A stretch of DNA of 64,000 bases. It comes from Rathayibacter sp. SW19 (GTDB taxonomy: Bacteria; Actinomycetota; Actinomycetes; Actinomycetales; Microbacteriaceae). Positions 16,495 through 25,215 of the stretch are shown here, piece by piece. The stretch is from positions 2,294,001-2,358,000 of the forward strand of contig NZ_CP133020.1 of NCBI RefSeq assembly GCF_030866825.1, written 5' to 3'. Made by a program: the position numbers and the translations under genes. Numbering within the stretch: position 1 is the first letter of the stretch; every line of letters starts with the position of its first letter. Below the pieces are notes generated by a model, which saw nothing but the letters and a program-made list of their open reading frames with translations, ran no database searches and was not told where the DNA came from.

Positions 16495-18465
16495 TCAACC
16501 GCCGTGTAGAGCGTCATGGATTGTCGTGGCCAGCGCGCTGCCGATGCCGGGGACCTGGGTGATCCCGGCGATGTCCGCCTTCTTCAGCTGTGCGACCGAC
16601 CCGAAATGACGCAGGAGTTCTCGAACGCGGGTGGGGCCGAGGCCCGGGATCTCGCCGAGGACGGATGCGATGTCGCGCTTACGCCGCGCACGTTGATAGG
16701 TGATCGCGAATCGGTGTGCCTCATCGCGGATGCGTTGAATCATGAAGAGTGCATCGCTGTTGCGCGGCAGAATCACCGGGTAGTCGGAGTCCGGCAGCCA
16801 CAGCTCTTCGAGTCGCTTGGCGATGCCGGCCAGTTGTATGCCGGTGACGCCGGACTCCCTGAGCGCACGCGCCGCCGCCGCGACCTGCGGCTGCCCGCCG
16901 TCGACGATCAACAGCTGCGGCGGATAGGCGAACTTACCGACAGGACGCACTTCTTCGGTCCCTGAGTGTGCCTCGTCGGTCCCCGAGTGTGCCTCTTCGG
17001 TCCCCGAGTGTGCCTCTTCGGTCCCTGAGCTTGCCGAAGGGCCCGGCTCCTTCAGATAGGCCAGCCGACGCGAGATGACCTGATAGATCGATTCCGTGTC
17101 GTCTGTGGAGGATGGAATGCTGAACCGGCGGTACTGATCTTTGCGCGGCAGGCCGTCTTCGAATACGACCATCGATGCGACGATATTGGTGCCGCTCAGG
17201 TGTGAGACGTCGTAGCATTCCATTCGCAATGGCGCCTGCTCCATGCCGAGCCCGTCTCGGATGTCGGCAAGTGCCTGCGAGCGCGTGACGAAGTCTGCAC
17301 TGCGCCGCGTCTTGTACAGCATCAACGCGTTCTTGGCGTTGAGTTCTGCAGTCAGAGCCAGAGCCGCCTTCTCGCCCCGCTGCGCGACCTTGATCCGCAC
17401 CCGACCGCCTGATAGCACGCGTCCGGTCTGCTGGTCGATGGCCTCGTGCCGACGTGCGGCCAGCCAGAGCTCCAATTCCTCGGCGTCGTCCGGCAACTCC
17501 GGCACGAGCACCTCGCGCGGCGGCACAGAGTCGTCTTCATAGGCGTTCTGCAGCACCGTCTCGACGAGGTCGGCCCGCGTCACGTCCAGTTCTTTGTCGA
17601 CCACCCAACTACGCACGCCGCGGATGCGACCGCCTCGCACAATGAACTGCTGAACAGCGGCCGCGAGTTCGTCGTCCGCGATTCCGAAGACATCCGCGTC
17701 GACATGGTCTGAGAGAACGATGGCGGTCTTTTCCATGACGGCGCGCAAGGCCCCAAGATTGTCGCGAAAGCGAGCGGCTGCCTCGTATTCCTGCGCTTCT
17801 GCAGCGGCGCGCATCCGGTCTTCGAGTTCGTGGACATAGTGAGTGTCGTTGCCGGCGATGAATGAGACGAAGTCGTCGGCGACCGCACGGTGTTCCTCCT
17901 TCGTGACCCGGCCGACACACGGGGCGACGCATTTGCCGATGTCGCCGAGCAGACACGGCCGACCCGTCAATTCGGCACGGCGATACACGCTGTCTGAGCA
18001 GCTGCGCATCGGAAACACCTTGAGCATGAGATCGACGGTTTCCCGAATCGCCCAGACCTTCGTGTACGGGCCGAAGTAGCGGGTGCCTTTCTGATGCTTG
18101 TTGCGGGTCACCATGACCCGCGGCACCTCCTCCCCCATGGTGACGGCGAGGTACGGGTACGTCTTGTCGTCGCGAAATTGGACGTTGAAGGGTGGATTGA
18201 ACTCTTTGATCCAGGTGAATTCGAGTTGGAGCGCTTCGAACTCGTTGGCGACGACGGTCCATTCGACGCTCGTTGCCGTGGTCACCATGCGCCGAGTTCG
18301 TTCGTGCAGGCTGGCCAACGGGGCGAAATAGTTGCTCAGGCGTGCACGTAGGTTCTTCGCCTTGCCAACATAGAGGACGCGCCTGTTCTCGTCCCGGAAA
18401 CGGTACACACCGGGGCCGGTGGGGATCTCACCGGCCTTGGGTCGATAACCGACGGCGTCGCTCAT
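16495..18465 (-). CDS. uvrC: Excinuclease ABC subunit C
   Basis: UvrC makes the dual incisions of nucleotide excision repair; 656 aa from the ATG at 18465, 4 nt after the uvrA stop. The GIY-YIG nuclease is at the N terminus (GPGVYRFRD...VLYVGKAKNLRARL), then a UVR motif (residues ~200-235), the RNase H-like domain and a C-terminal double HhH (LGEIPGLGPTRVRELL, ITQVPGIGSALA). Residues ~477-504 are a four-fold seven-residue HSGTEEA-type repeat, encoded by a 21 bp tandem array and inserted before PPQLLIVDGG. It probably forms a solvent-exposed loop and leaves the enzyme intact. Confidence 0.96.
   Translation of the reverse strand: MSDAVGYRPKAGEIPTGPGVYRFRDENRRVLYVGKAKNLRARLSNYFAPLASLHERTRRMVTTATSVEWTVVANEFEALQLEFTWIKEFNPPFNVQFRDDKTYPYLAVTMGEEVPRVMVTRNKHQKGTRYFGPYTKVWAIRETVDLMLKVFPMRSCSDSVYRRAELTGRPCLLGDIGKCVAPCVGRVTKEEHRAVADDFVSFIAGNDTHYVHELEDRMRAAAEAQEYEAAARFRDNLGALRAVMEKTAIVLSDHVDADVFGIADDELAAAVQQFIVRGGRIRGVRSWVVDKELDVTRADLVETVLQNAYEDDSVPPREVLVPELPDDAEELELWLAARRHEAIDQQTGRVLSGGRVRIKVAQRGEKAALALTAELNAKNALMLYKTRRSADFVTRSQALADIRDGLGMEQAPLRMECYDVSHLSGTNIVASMVVFEDGLPRKDQYRRFSIPSSTDDTESIYQVISRRLAYLKEPGPSASSGTEEAHSGTEEAHSGTDEAHSGTEEVRPVGKFAYPPQLLIVDGGQPQVAAAARALRESGVTGIQLAGIAKRLEELWLPDSDYPVILPRNSDALFMIQRIRDEAHRFAITYQRARRKRDIASVLGEIPGLGPTRVRELLRHFGSVAQLKKADIAGITQVPGIGSALATTIHDALHGG
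16953..17042 (-). repeat. 21 bp tandem array ending in a dispersed palindromic repeat, inside uvrC
   Basis: Four 21 bp units occupy 16953-16973, 16974-16994, 16995-17015 and 17016-17036. The last carries GGTCCCTGAGCTTGCCGAAG, with CTTCGG/CCGAAG arms, the form of a palindromic dispersed element widespread in high-GC genomes. The other three are degenerate copies. The array is in frame with uvrC and adds about 28 residues. Confidence 0.88.
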
Positions 18466-18469
18466 CGGC

Positions 18470-21364
18470 TCATGCGCTCTTGCGTTCGAGGTGTTCCGAA
18501 TCCCCCTCGAGGATTTCTTTGAGGAACACTCCGGTGAAACTGCCCTTCGCGTGGGCAACCTGTTCAGGTGTTCCTGTGGCGATCACCCGGCCACCGCCGG
18601 CTCCGCCTTCTGGGCCGAGGTCGATCACCCAGTCGGCGGACTTGATCACATCGAGGTTGTGCTCGATGACGATGACGGTGTTGCCCTTGTCGAGCAAACC
18701 GTTCAAAACCATCAGCAGCTTGCGCACATCTTCGAAGTGCAACCCGGTCGTTGGTTCGTCCAAGACGTACACGCTGCGACCGTTCGAGCGACGCTGAAGC
18801 TCAGTCGCGAGCTTGACCCGCTGCGCCTCGCCGCCGGAGAGCGTGGTCGCGCTTTGGCCGAGGCGAACATACCCGAGACCGACTTCGACCAACGTTTTCA
18901 GATAGCGGTGGATGGCCGAGATCGGTTCGAAGAATTCGGCTGCCTCTGCGATCGGCATGTCGAGCACCTCCGCGATGTTCTTTCCTTTGTAGCGCACGGA
19001 GAGCGTGTCCCGGTTGTAACGCGCCCCTCCACACACCTCGCAGGCGACGTACACATCAGGCAGGAAATTCATCTCGATCTTGATCGTTCCATCACCGGAG
19101 CACGCCTCGCAACGACCACCCTTGACATTGAAACTGAATCGCCCGGGCAGATATCCGCGCGACTTGGCCTCGAGTGTCTCGGAGAAGAGCGTACGAATTC
19201 GGTCGAAAACGCCGGTGTACGTGGCGGGGTTGGAGCGCGGCGTACGCCCGATCGGCGCCTGATCGACGTGCACGACTTTGTCGAGGTTTTCGAGCCCGGT
19301 GACCCTGGTGTGCTTGCCCGGCAACTTGCGTGCACCGTTCAGCTTGTTGGCCAGCACCCGGTAGAGCACATCGTTGACGAGGGACGACTTGCCGGAGCCG
19401 CTGACCCCGGTGACGGCGATGAAGGTGCCGAGCGGGAAGTCGACTGTGACCTTCTTCAAGTTGTTGGCTTGTGCACCGACGACCGTAATCTTTCGCTCCG
19501 GATCGATCGGCCTGCGGGTGCTGGGCGTCTCAATCGACCTCCGGCCCGCTAGATAGTCTCCTGTGAGCGATGCGGTGTTGGCCACCAGATCCTCGAACGA
19601 CCCGGAGTGCACGACCCGACCACCGTTGACTCCTGCACCGGGGCCGATGTCGACAATCCAATCAGCCGTGCGGATGGTGTCTTCGTCGTGTTCGACGACG
19701 ATCAGAGTGTTGCCGAGATCGCGCAAGGCGATCAACGTCTCGATCAATCGGCGATTGTCGCGCTGATGAAGGCCGATCGACGGCTCGTCGAGCACATACA
19801 GAACGCCGGTCAAACCGGAGCCGATCTGGGTGGCCAACCGGATGCGTTGCGCTTCGCCACCCGACAATGTGGCCGCTGCGCGCGCCATGCTCAGATAATT
19901 CAGGCCGACCTGGATCAGGAAGTCCAACCGTACCTTGATCTCACGAAGCACCTGAGCTGCGATCTTTTGCTCGCGCTCGGTGAGGACGAGTTTGTTCATG
20001 AACACGCGGGCGTCGGCAAGGCTGAGGAACGCGACATCCGCGATGCTTTTGCCGTGCACGAGCACGGCGAGCACTTCGGGCTTCAACCGTTTGCCGCCGC
20101 ACACCTGGCACGGCACCTCTCGCAGGTATTCGGCCCAACGCTGGCGTTGCGTGTCTGTTTCAGCCTGTAAATACTGTCGTTCGATGTACGGCACCACGCC
20201 TTCGAACCCGGACGTGTAGCTCATTTCCCTGCCGTACCGGTTGCGCCACTTGACCTTGACTTCGAAGTTGTCGCCCCGCAGCACAGCGTTCTGGATGGCC
20301 TGCGGCAGTTTTTTCCACGGGGTCTCCAGATCGAAGTGCAGATCGCGTGCAAGCCCATCGAGCAGCTTCTCGTAATACTGGAACAGCCCCTTGCCCTGTG
20401 TGGTCCAGGGCAGGATGACACCCTCAGCAATGCTCAACGACGTATCGCCGAGGAGCAGGTCCTCGTCCACTGACATCCTGGTTCCGAGACCGGAGCACTC
20501 CGGGCAGGCTCCGAACGGGGCGTTGAACGAGAACGTGCGGGGTTCGATCTCGGTCAGCTGGATCGGATGGTTGTTCGGGCAGGAGAGCTTCTCGCTGAAA
20601 TTGCGCGACGCATCCGCCCCCTGCCTGTCGACGAAGCTGACCTCGATCAGACCGTCGGTCAGGCCGAGCGCGGTCTCGAGCGAGTCGGTGAGGCGGCCGA
20701 GGATGTCGGGGCCGGCGACGAGGCGGTCGACGACGACCGAGATGTCATGTTTGTATTGTTTCTTCAGAGTCGGCGGGTCGCTGAGCTGGATCTGCTCTCC
20801 GTCGACCAGGGCACGGGCGTAGCCGCTTGCGCCGAGTTCGGCGAAGAGATCGACGAACTCGCCCTTCTTCTGCTTCACCATCGGGCTGAGGATCAGGTAG
20901 CGCGTTCCTGCTTCCAGTTCCATCAACTGGTCGGCGATTTGCTGCACGGTCTGGCGCTGGATCTTCTCGCCGCAAACAGGGCAGTGCGGTATGCCGATAC
21001 GGGCCCAGAGCAGGCGCATGTAGTCGTAAATCTCGGTGATCGTGCCGACAGTTGAGCGCGGATTGCGGTTTGTCGACTTCTGGTCGATCGAGACGGCGGG
21101 GCTCAGTCCTTCGATGAAATCGACATCGGGCCGATCAACCTGTCCCAGGAACTGGCGCGCATATGCGGACAGTGACTCGACGTAGCGGCGTTGCCCTTCC
21201 GCGAAGATCGTGTCGAACGCGAGTGACGATTTGCCCGACCCGGACAACCCGGTGAAAACGACCAACGCGTCTCGCGGAATCTCCAGATCGATATTGCGCA
21301 GATTGTGCACGCGGGCACCGCGCACACTCAATTTTGCCTGGGATTGCACCTGAGTTACTGACAC
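18470..21364 (-). CDS. uvrA: Excinuclease ABC subunit A
   Basis: UvrA is the damage-recognition ATPase of nucleotide excision repair, with two ABC modules and zinc-binding cysteine motifs; 964 aa. First Walker A FTGLSGSGKSS near residue 38, zinc motifs CPVCGEKI and CPECSGLG, second Walker A VTGVSGSGKSS near residue 640, and a third zinc module CEACSGDGTI...CEVCGGARY. Two GTG codons are possible; I chose 21364, since TAGACT ends exactly 6 nt upstream of it, matching the leaderless pattern. uvrC follows by 4 nt. Confidence 0.97.
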   Translation of the reverse strand: MSVTQVQSQAKLSVRGARVHNLRNIDLEIPRDALVVFTGLSGSGKSSLAFDTIFAEGQRRYVESLSAYARQFLGQVDRPDVDFIEGLSPAVSIDQKSTNRNPRSTVGTITEIYDYMRLLWARIGIPHCPVCGEKIQRQTVQQIADQLMELEAGTRYLILSPMVKQKKGEFVDLFAELGASGYARALVDGEQIQLSDPPTLKKQYKHDISVVVDRLVAGPDILGRLTDSLETALGLTDGLIEVSFVDRQGADASRNFSEKLSCPNNHPIQLTEIEPRTFSFNAPFGACPECSGLGTRMSVDEDLLLGDTSLSIAEGVILPWTTQGKGLFQYYEKLLDGLARDLHFDLETPWKKLPQAIQNAVLRGDNFEVKVKWRNRYGREMSYTSGFEGVVPYIERQYLQAETDTQRQRWAEYLREVPCQVCGGKRLKPEVLAVLVHGKSIADVAFLSLADARVFMNKLVLTEREQKIAAQVLREIKVRLDFLIQVGLNYLSMARAAATLSGGEAQRIRLATQIGSGLTGVLYVLDEPSIGLHQRDNRRLIETLIALRDLGNTLIVVEHDEDTIRTADWIVDIGPGAGVNGGRVVHSGSFEDLVANTASLTGDYLAGRRSIETPSTRRPIDPERKITVVGAQANNLKKVTVDFPLGTFIAVTGVSGSGKSSLVNDVLYRVLANKLNGARKLPGKHTRVTGLENLDKVVHVDQAPIGRTPRSNPATYTGVFDRIRTLFSETLEAKSRGYLPGRFSFNVKGGRCEACSGDGTIKIEMNFLPDVYVACEVCGGARYNRDTLSVRYKGKNIAEVLDMPIAEAAEFFEPISAIHRYLKTLVEVGLGYVRLGQSATTLSGGEAQRVKLATELQRRSNGRSVYVLDEPTTGLHFEDVRKLLMVLNGLLDKGNTVIVIEHNLDVIKSADWVIDLGPEGGAGGGRVIATGTPEQVAHAKGSFTGVFLKEILEGDSEHLERKSA

Positions 21365-21370
21365 CACACG

Positions 21371-21376
21371 AGTCTA
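21371..21376 (-). promoter_or_regulatory. Predicted leaderless -10 box of uvrA
   Basis: TAGACT on the reverse strand ends 6 nt before GTG 21364. Transcription would start at the start codon. No LexA-type GAAC-N4-GTTC palindrome is seen next to it. Confidence 0.6.
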
Positions 21377-21447
21377 TGTTCCGCCACTGACATTCTTCAC
21401 CCGAGCACTGCTGCGCACAGCGAACAGGGGCGCCCAGCTCCGCCCAT

Positions 21448-21562
21448 CGGTGCAGTCTCAACCGCCACAGTCTCAACCGGTGCAGTCTCACCCGGCGCAG
21501 TCTTACCCGCACAGTCTCAGCCGTGCAGTCTCAGCCGTGCAGTCTCAGCCGCGCAATCTTGC
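21448..21562. repeat. Eight degenerate 14-15 bp tandem units (GTGCAGTCTCAGC type)
   Basis: Units run from 21448 to 21562, four of 15 bp, then three of 14 bp and a degraded last copy. Most carry CAGTCTCA. The array fills much of the gap between uvrA and the membrane-protein gene and extends about 18 bp into the latter's 3' end. Confidence 0.88.
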
Positions 21563-22153
21563 ACGCAGAAGCGGGCCGGTGAGCACGACTGCGAGCACGA
21601 CCAACGACACGGCCGCCACCGCCGCGGCGGCGGGAATCGCATCCGCGACGTGGCCGATCCGAGGGGAAAAAACGAACAAGGCGAGACCGGCGCCCAGTTG
21701 AACCGGCACCTGGATCAGGAGGTAGCGCCTCAGCGACGCGGCGAAACCTCGGAGCTGCAGGCGCGCACGAACGGGCATCACCAGCGCGAAGGACGCCAGG
21801 AGGTGCAGGAGGTGCACCCCGGCCAGGAGCAGATAGAAATGCAGGTCGAGCGGTGACGGCTGCCGCCACAGGACTCCAGCGCTGAGCAGGATGATGAGCC
21901 CCCACGCGGCGGGAAGGCGCGGGAAGAAGCCCGCGAGCACGGCCAGCGTCAAACCGAAGCCGAACCACAGTCCGAGCGGCAGCTGGCTCACGCTCAGGGC
22001 GACCCCGACGCCGACGACAGCGACTCGCAGCGCCCATCCGGGTACGCGCTGACCGATCTGCGGCCGGGAGCGCAGTCGCACCCGATCAGCGCCGCTGGGC
22101 ACGTTGCCGTCAGCTTCGCGAGCCGTATCGTCCAATGGGCTTCCCCCGCTCAC
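21545..22153 (-). CDS. Polytopic membrane protein of the MoxR/DUF58 operon
   Basis: Function is not recognised. From the GTG at 22153, which overlaps the upstream DUF58 stop (GTGA), the protein has 202 aa. A polar N terminus of ~45 residues is followed by about five hydrophobic segments (WALRVAVVGVGVALSVS, GLTLAVLAGFF, AAWGLIILLSAGVL, LLLAGVHLLHLLASFALV and the C-terminal pair). The end (RARLRG) lies in the tandem repeat, so its 3' end may be recent. It may be a membrane anchor or partner for the MoxR ATPase system. Confidence 0.75.
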   Translation of the reverse strand: MSGGSPLDDTAREADGNVPSGADRVRLRSRPQIGQRVPGWALRVAVVGVGVALSVSQLPLGLWFGFGLTLAVLAGFFPRLPAAWGLIILLSAGVLWRQPSPLDLHFYLLLAGVHLLHLLASFALVMPVRARLQLRGFAASLRRYLLIQVPVQLGAGLALFVFSPRIGHVADAIPAAAAVAAVSLVVLAVVLTGPLLRARLRG

Positions 22154-23547
22154 CGCGCGGCCCTCGCGGGCCTGCTCAGCGTGCGCAGTTGCGCAGCACG
22201 GTTTACGCCGGCGTGCAGATTCTGCCATCGCATCACCTCGACGCCGATGCGTTCGAGCGCCCGCACGCGATCGGCACGCTCCATCAGGACGATGCGGTGA
22301 GCCACGAGCTGCTCACGGGTCAGGTGCTTGAGCCTGGCCGCCGGAAGCACATCGACGGCGATCACCCGATGTCCTGCACCGCGCCACAGCGTGGCCATCC
22401 GGCCGGCTTCGTCGTCGAGAAACGTGGAAAGCACGTAGATCAGCGCGCCGGTGACGACGATCGGTGGTCGCACTCGGTACAGCACGGGGCCCGACGGACC
22501 GGCCTGCTCGATCGCGCGAACGAGGCGAGCCAGGTGTCTGCTGCCGCTGCCATGCTGCACGGCTCGGGCGCTCGAAGCGAGGTCATGGAAGCCGACCCGA
22601 TCGCCGACCCGGATATAGCCGGCGGCGAGCGATGCTGCGGCCTGGCGGGCGATGTCCATCGACCCGAGCCCCTGGGCAAGCGGCGAGGTGGTTCCCCACG
22701 CGTCGACGTTTTCACCGATGTCGTCCCTGCTGTCGAGAACCAGCAGCACCGTGGCGTCTGCATCCGCCGTCGTGCGCCGGACGTACAGTTCACCGGATTC
22801 GCTGCCGCGGCGCGCGGTCGCCTTCCAGTCGATCCTGCGTAACCGGTCGCCCGGTACGAATGGGTGAATGTCGCGGAACTCGCCGCCGTCTCCTGCACGT
22901 CGCGATGGGTGTGTGCCGGTAAGCCCGTGCAGCACGGGCGGCACCGGCAAGCTCGAAACCGGATCGTACTTCGGCTCGATCACCCTGCTGACGATGACGC
23001 TTGGGCCGATGTTGCTGATGAAGCCCGCGTCCGCGCCGATCAACCGGTGTTCGATGCGCAAGAACTCCTGAGGACCGGAGTGCACTAGCGGAACTACGCC
23101 GTGAACAGCTGCGGCGCCGACGCGGCCGATGAGTACGTCGCCGATCGGCTCGCCGAGGCCGGTCAGTCGCAACTGCACCTGTTCGGCGGGCTCGGGCATC
23201 CGCAGTGCGATGGTGTAGCCGAGGCTCGAGCGGTCCGGCAGCGCGGATAGCTGGGCGCGCAGCTGCACGGCGTGAGCGCCCGGCGGGCGCTTCTCCCAAG
23301 CGAGCGCCGCGCTGATCAGCAACGGAAGCGCGAGCAGCACGAGTTCTAGCCGTGAAAAGAGCACTCCGCCCGCACACAGCAGAAGGGCGACCGCGACTGC
23401 GGCCGGCGCGGCCGCGCTGAGCCGCCACACCGGCGCGTATTCGGCATCCGGCACTGACTGTTCCGGCGCTGACTGTTCTGGCGCCGACTGTTCTGGCGCC
23501 GACTGTTCCGTTGGCGGGAGTGCGTCGTGGTCGGAGTCGGCGGTCAT
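22150..23547 (-). CDS. DUF58 domain-containing protein
   Basis: The product is 465 aa from the ATG at 23547, overlapping the moxR stop by ATGA. An acidic low-complexity N terminus (SAPEQ repeats, residues ~12-32) precedes two transmembrane helices (~42-85), a beta-rich segment and the DUF58 core GDRLRRIDWKATARRG..LYVR followed by a VWA-like fold (LLVLDSRDD). DUF58 proteins usually pair with MoxR ATPases and are linked to envelope or metal-insertion functions; no specific activity can be assigned. Confidence 0.88.
   Translation of the reverse strand: MTADSDHDALPPTEQSAPEQSAPEQSAPEQSVPDAEYAPVWRLSAAAPAAVAVALLLCAGGVLFSRLELVLLALPLLISAALAWEKRPPGAHAVQLRAQLSALPDRSSLGYTIALRMPEPAEQVQLRLTGLGEPIGDVLIGRVGAAAVHGVVPLVHSGPQEFLRIEHRLIGADAGFISNIGPSVIVSRVIEPKYDPVSSLPVPPVLHGLTGTHPSRRAGDGGEFRDIHPFVPGDRLRRIDWKATARRGSESGELYVRRTTADADATVLLVLDSRDDIGENVDAWGTTSPLAQGLGSMDIARQAAASLAAGYIRVGDRVGFHDLASSARAVQHGSGSRHLARLVRAIEQAGPSGPVLYRVRPPIVVTGALIYVLSTFLDDEAGRMATLWRGAGHRVIAVDVLPAARLKHLTREQLVAHRIVLMERADRVRALERIGVEVMRWQNLHAGVNRAAQLRTLSRPARAAR
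23456..23515 (-). repeat. 15 bp in-frame tandem repeat in the DUF58 gene
   Basis: Four units of the GACTGTTCTGGCGCC type at 23456-23470, 23471-23485, 23486-23500 and 23501-23515 encode the SAPEQ repeats near the N terminus. The two middle units are identical. Confidence 0.85.
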
Positions 23548-24578
23548 CGCGCCACGGGCTCCTGATGGGCTGCACCGACGGCGGGTGGGCCGGCGACCTG
23601 CTCGACGATCGTGGCGATTACGTGGGTCGCCTGGATGCCGTTCGCCCACGCCTGCGTCGTCAGTGACAGACGATGAGCCAGCACAGGCACGGCGACACGC
23701 TTCACGTCTTCCGGTGCGACGAAATCACGCCCGTTCATCACGGCAAGTGCGCGCGCGACCAGCATCAGCGCCTGAGAGCCGCGTGGAGACGCACCGACCT
23801 GTACAGATGAGTTGGATCGCGTCGCCGCCGCAAGATTCACGCAGTAGTCGACGATGTCCGTGTCGACGTGCACGGTCTCGATTCCCCGCTGCATCGCGAG
23901 CAACGTCTGCGCATCGACGACTTTCTCCACGTGCGCCACCTCGTGCCGCCGTGCAATGCGGCCGAGGAGAATCTTCCGCTCACCGTCGCCTGCCGGATAG
24001 CCGACGGCCAAGCGCACCATGAAGCGGTCCAATTGTGCTTCTGGCAACGCGTATGTGCCTTCGAACTCGATCGGGTTCGACGTGGCGATGACGTGGAACG
24101 GCTGCGGCAACGCGAAACTCTTGCCTTCTACGGTGACCTGCGCTTCTGCCATTGCTTCCAGCAGTGCTGATTGGGTCTTCGGTGCCGTGCGGTTGATCTC
24201 GTCTGCGAGGAACAGCCCTGTGAAGATGGGACCTGGTCTGAAGACGAAATCCCCGCCTGCAGGCGTGTATACGAACGACCCTGTGATGTCTGACGGTAAC
24301 AGGTCCGGAGTGCACTGCAGTCGCCGGAAGTCCAGGCCGATTGCCGAGGCGATGCTTCGCGCGGCCAGCGTTTTGCCGAGGCCGGGGACGTCCTCGAACA
24401 ACACGTGGCCGCCGGCAAGAATGGTGGCGAGTGCCAATTCGAGCGCATCCGTCATGCCGACGACCACCGTGCTGACTCGTTCAAGCACGGCGGCGCTCAA
24501 ACGCGCGATTTCGGTGATCGGCATCGGGGCGATCGGCATCGGGGCGGTCTCATCGATATTGTCAGTTTCCGGCGTCAT
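23544..24578 (-). CDS. MoxR family AAA+ ATPase
   Basis: A 344 aa ATPase/chaperone. Walker A is GGHVLFEDVPGLGKTLAAR, Walker B is GLFLADEINRTAPKTQSALLEAM, with the sensor ATSNPIEFEGTYALPEAQLDRF, all MoxR signatures. I start it at ATG 24578, 17 bp inside the end of the upstream gene and after an AGAAAGAG sequence; an ATG at 24617 is an alternative. MoxR proteins act with VWA or DUF58 partners, and such a partner is encoded immediately downstream. Confidence 0.92.
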   Translation of the reverse strand: MTPETDNIDETAPMPIAPMPITEIARLSAAVLERVSTVVVGMTDALELALATILAGGHVLFEDVPGLGKTLAARSIASAIGLDFRRLQCTPDLLPSDITGSFVYTPAGGDFVFRPGPIFTGLFLADEINRTAPKTQSALLEAMAEAQVTVEGKSFALPQPFHVIATSNPIEFEGTYALPEAQLDRFMVRLAVGYPAGDGERKILLGRIARRHEVAHVEKVVDAQTLLAMQRGIETVHVDTDIVDYCVNLAAATRSNSSVQVGASPRGSQALMLVARALAVMNGRDFVAPEDVKRVAVPVLAHRLSLTTQAWANGIQATHVIATIVEQVAGPPAVGAAHQEPVAR

Positions 24579-25215
24579 GACGTTCTCTTTCTGCTCGGGC
24601 ATCCCTTGTGAAGGCATCGGTGAGTGCGGTGGTTGCGCCGTCGAACAGGCGGCCGAATTGGGTTGTGGCGGTACGCGACGGCGGATCCGCTACACCGGAA
24701 CCAGCCTCGACCAGGTGCCCGAGGCCGTCGAGGCAGCGCTCGAGCTGGTAGAACGTTGGCAGTGAACGGGGATTCGGCCGGAGCGTCCGGTACGCGGCCG
24801 GCCCGATCAATTCGATGACGGCCGCTTCGTCCGCTGGATCGTCCAGATCGAGCTCGTGCGGCTCGAGTCTGCGTGCTGCCAGAAGCCTGATGCGGATCAG
24901 AGCACCGGGCTGCACGCGTCCCCTGCGAGTGCGCAGGGTCCAGGACAGCCGAGTGACGTCACCACGGTTGCCATCAGCACGCGCTGACAGCTCGAGCGGC
25001 CAGCTTGACGCGGGATTATCCGGGATCAGTTGCCAGCTCAATCCGAGGGCGATCACGGCTGCGGCAACGAGCGTGGCATGCCAGGCATCAATGCCGAGAT
25101 ACCAGAGGAAGGCGGCAGCAAGCGCGGCGGTCACCAGGAGGCCGATCGCCCGTCGACGGAACGGACGTCGCAGTAGGGCGCGCCACGGCGATTGGGTCGG
25201 TGCTTGCGTCGTCAT
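24562..25215 (-). CDS. Membrane protein of unknown function between DUF4129 and moxR
   Basis: Not recognised. From ATG 25215 (ATGA overlap with the upstream gene) it has 217 aa. Two close hydrophobic helices (residues ~22-62) are followed by a ~150 aa soluble part with an LRTRRGRVQPGALIRIRLLAARRL segment and a conserved-looking FYQLERCLDGLGHLVEAG stretch. The overlap with both neighbours indicates an obligate operon partner. The topology (two helices, cytoplasmic domain) fits an adaptor for MoxR, but that is inference. Confidence 0.75.
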   Translation of the reverse strand: MTTQAPTQSPWRALLRRPFRRRAIGLLVTAALAAAFLWYLGIDAWHATLVAAAVIALGLSWQLIPDNPASSWPLELSARADGNRGDVTRLSWTLRTRRGRVQPGALIRIRLLAARRLEPHELDLDDPADEAAVIELIGPAAYRTLRPNPRSLPTFYQLERCLDGLGHLVEAGSGVADPPSRTATTQFGRLFDGATTALTDAFTRDARAERERHDAGN

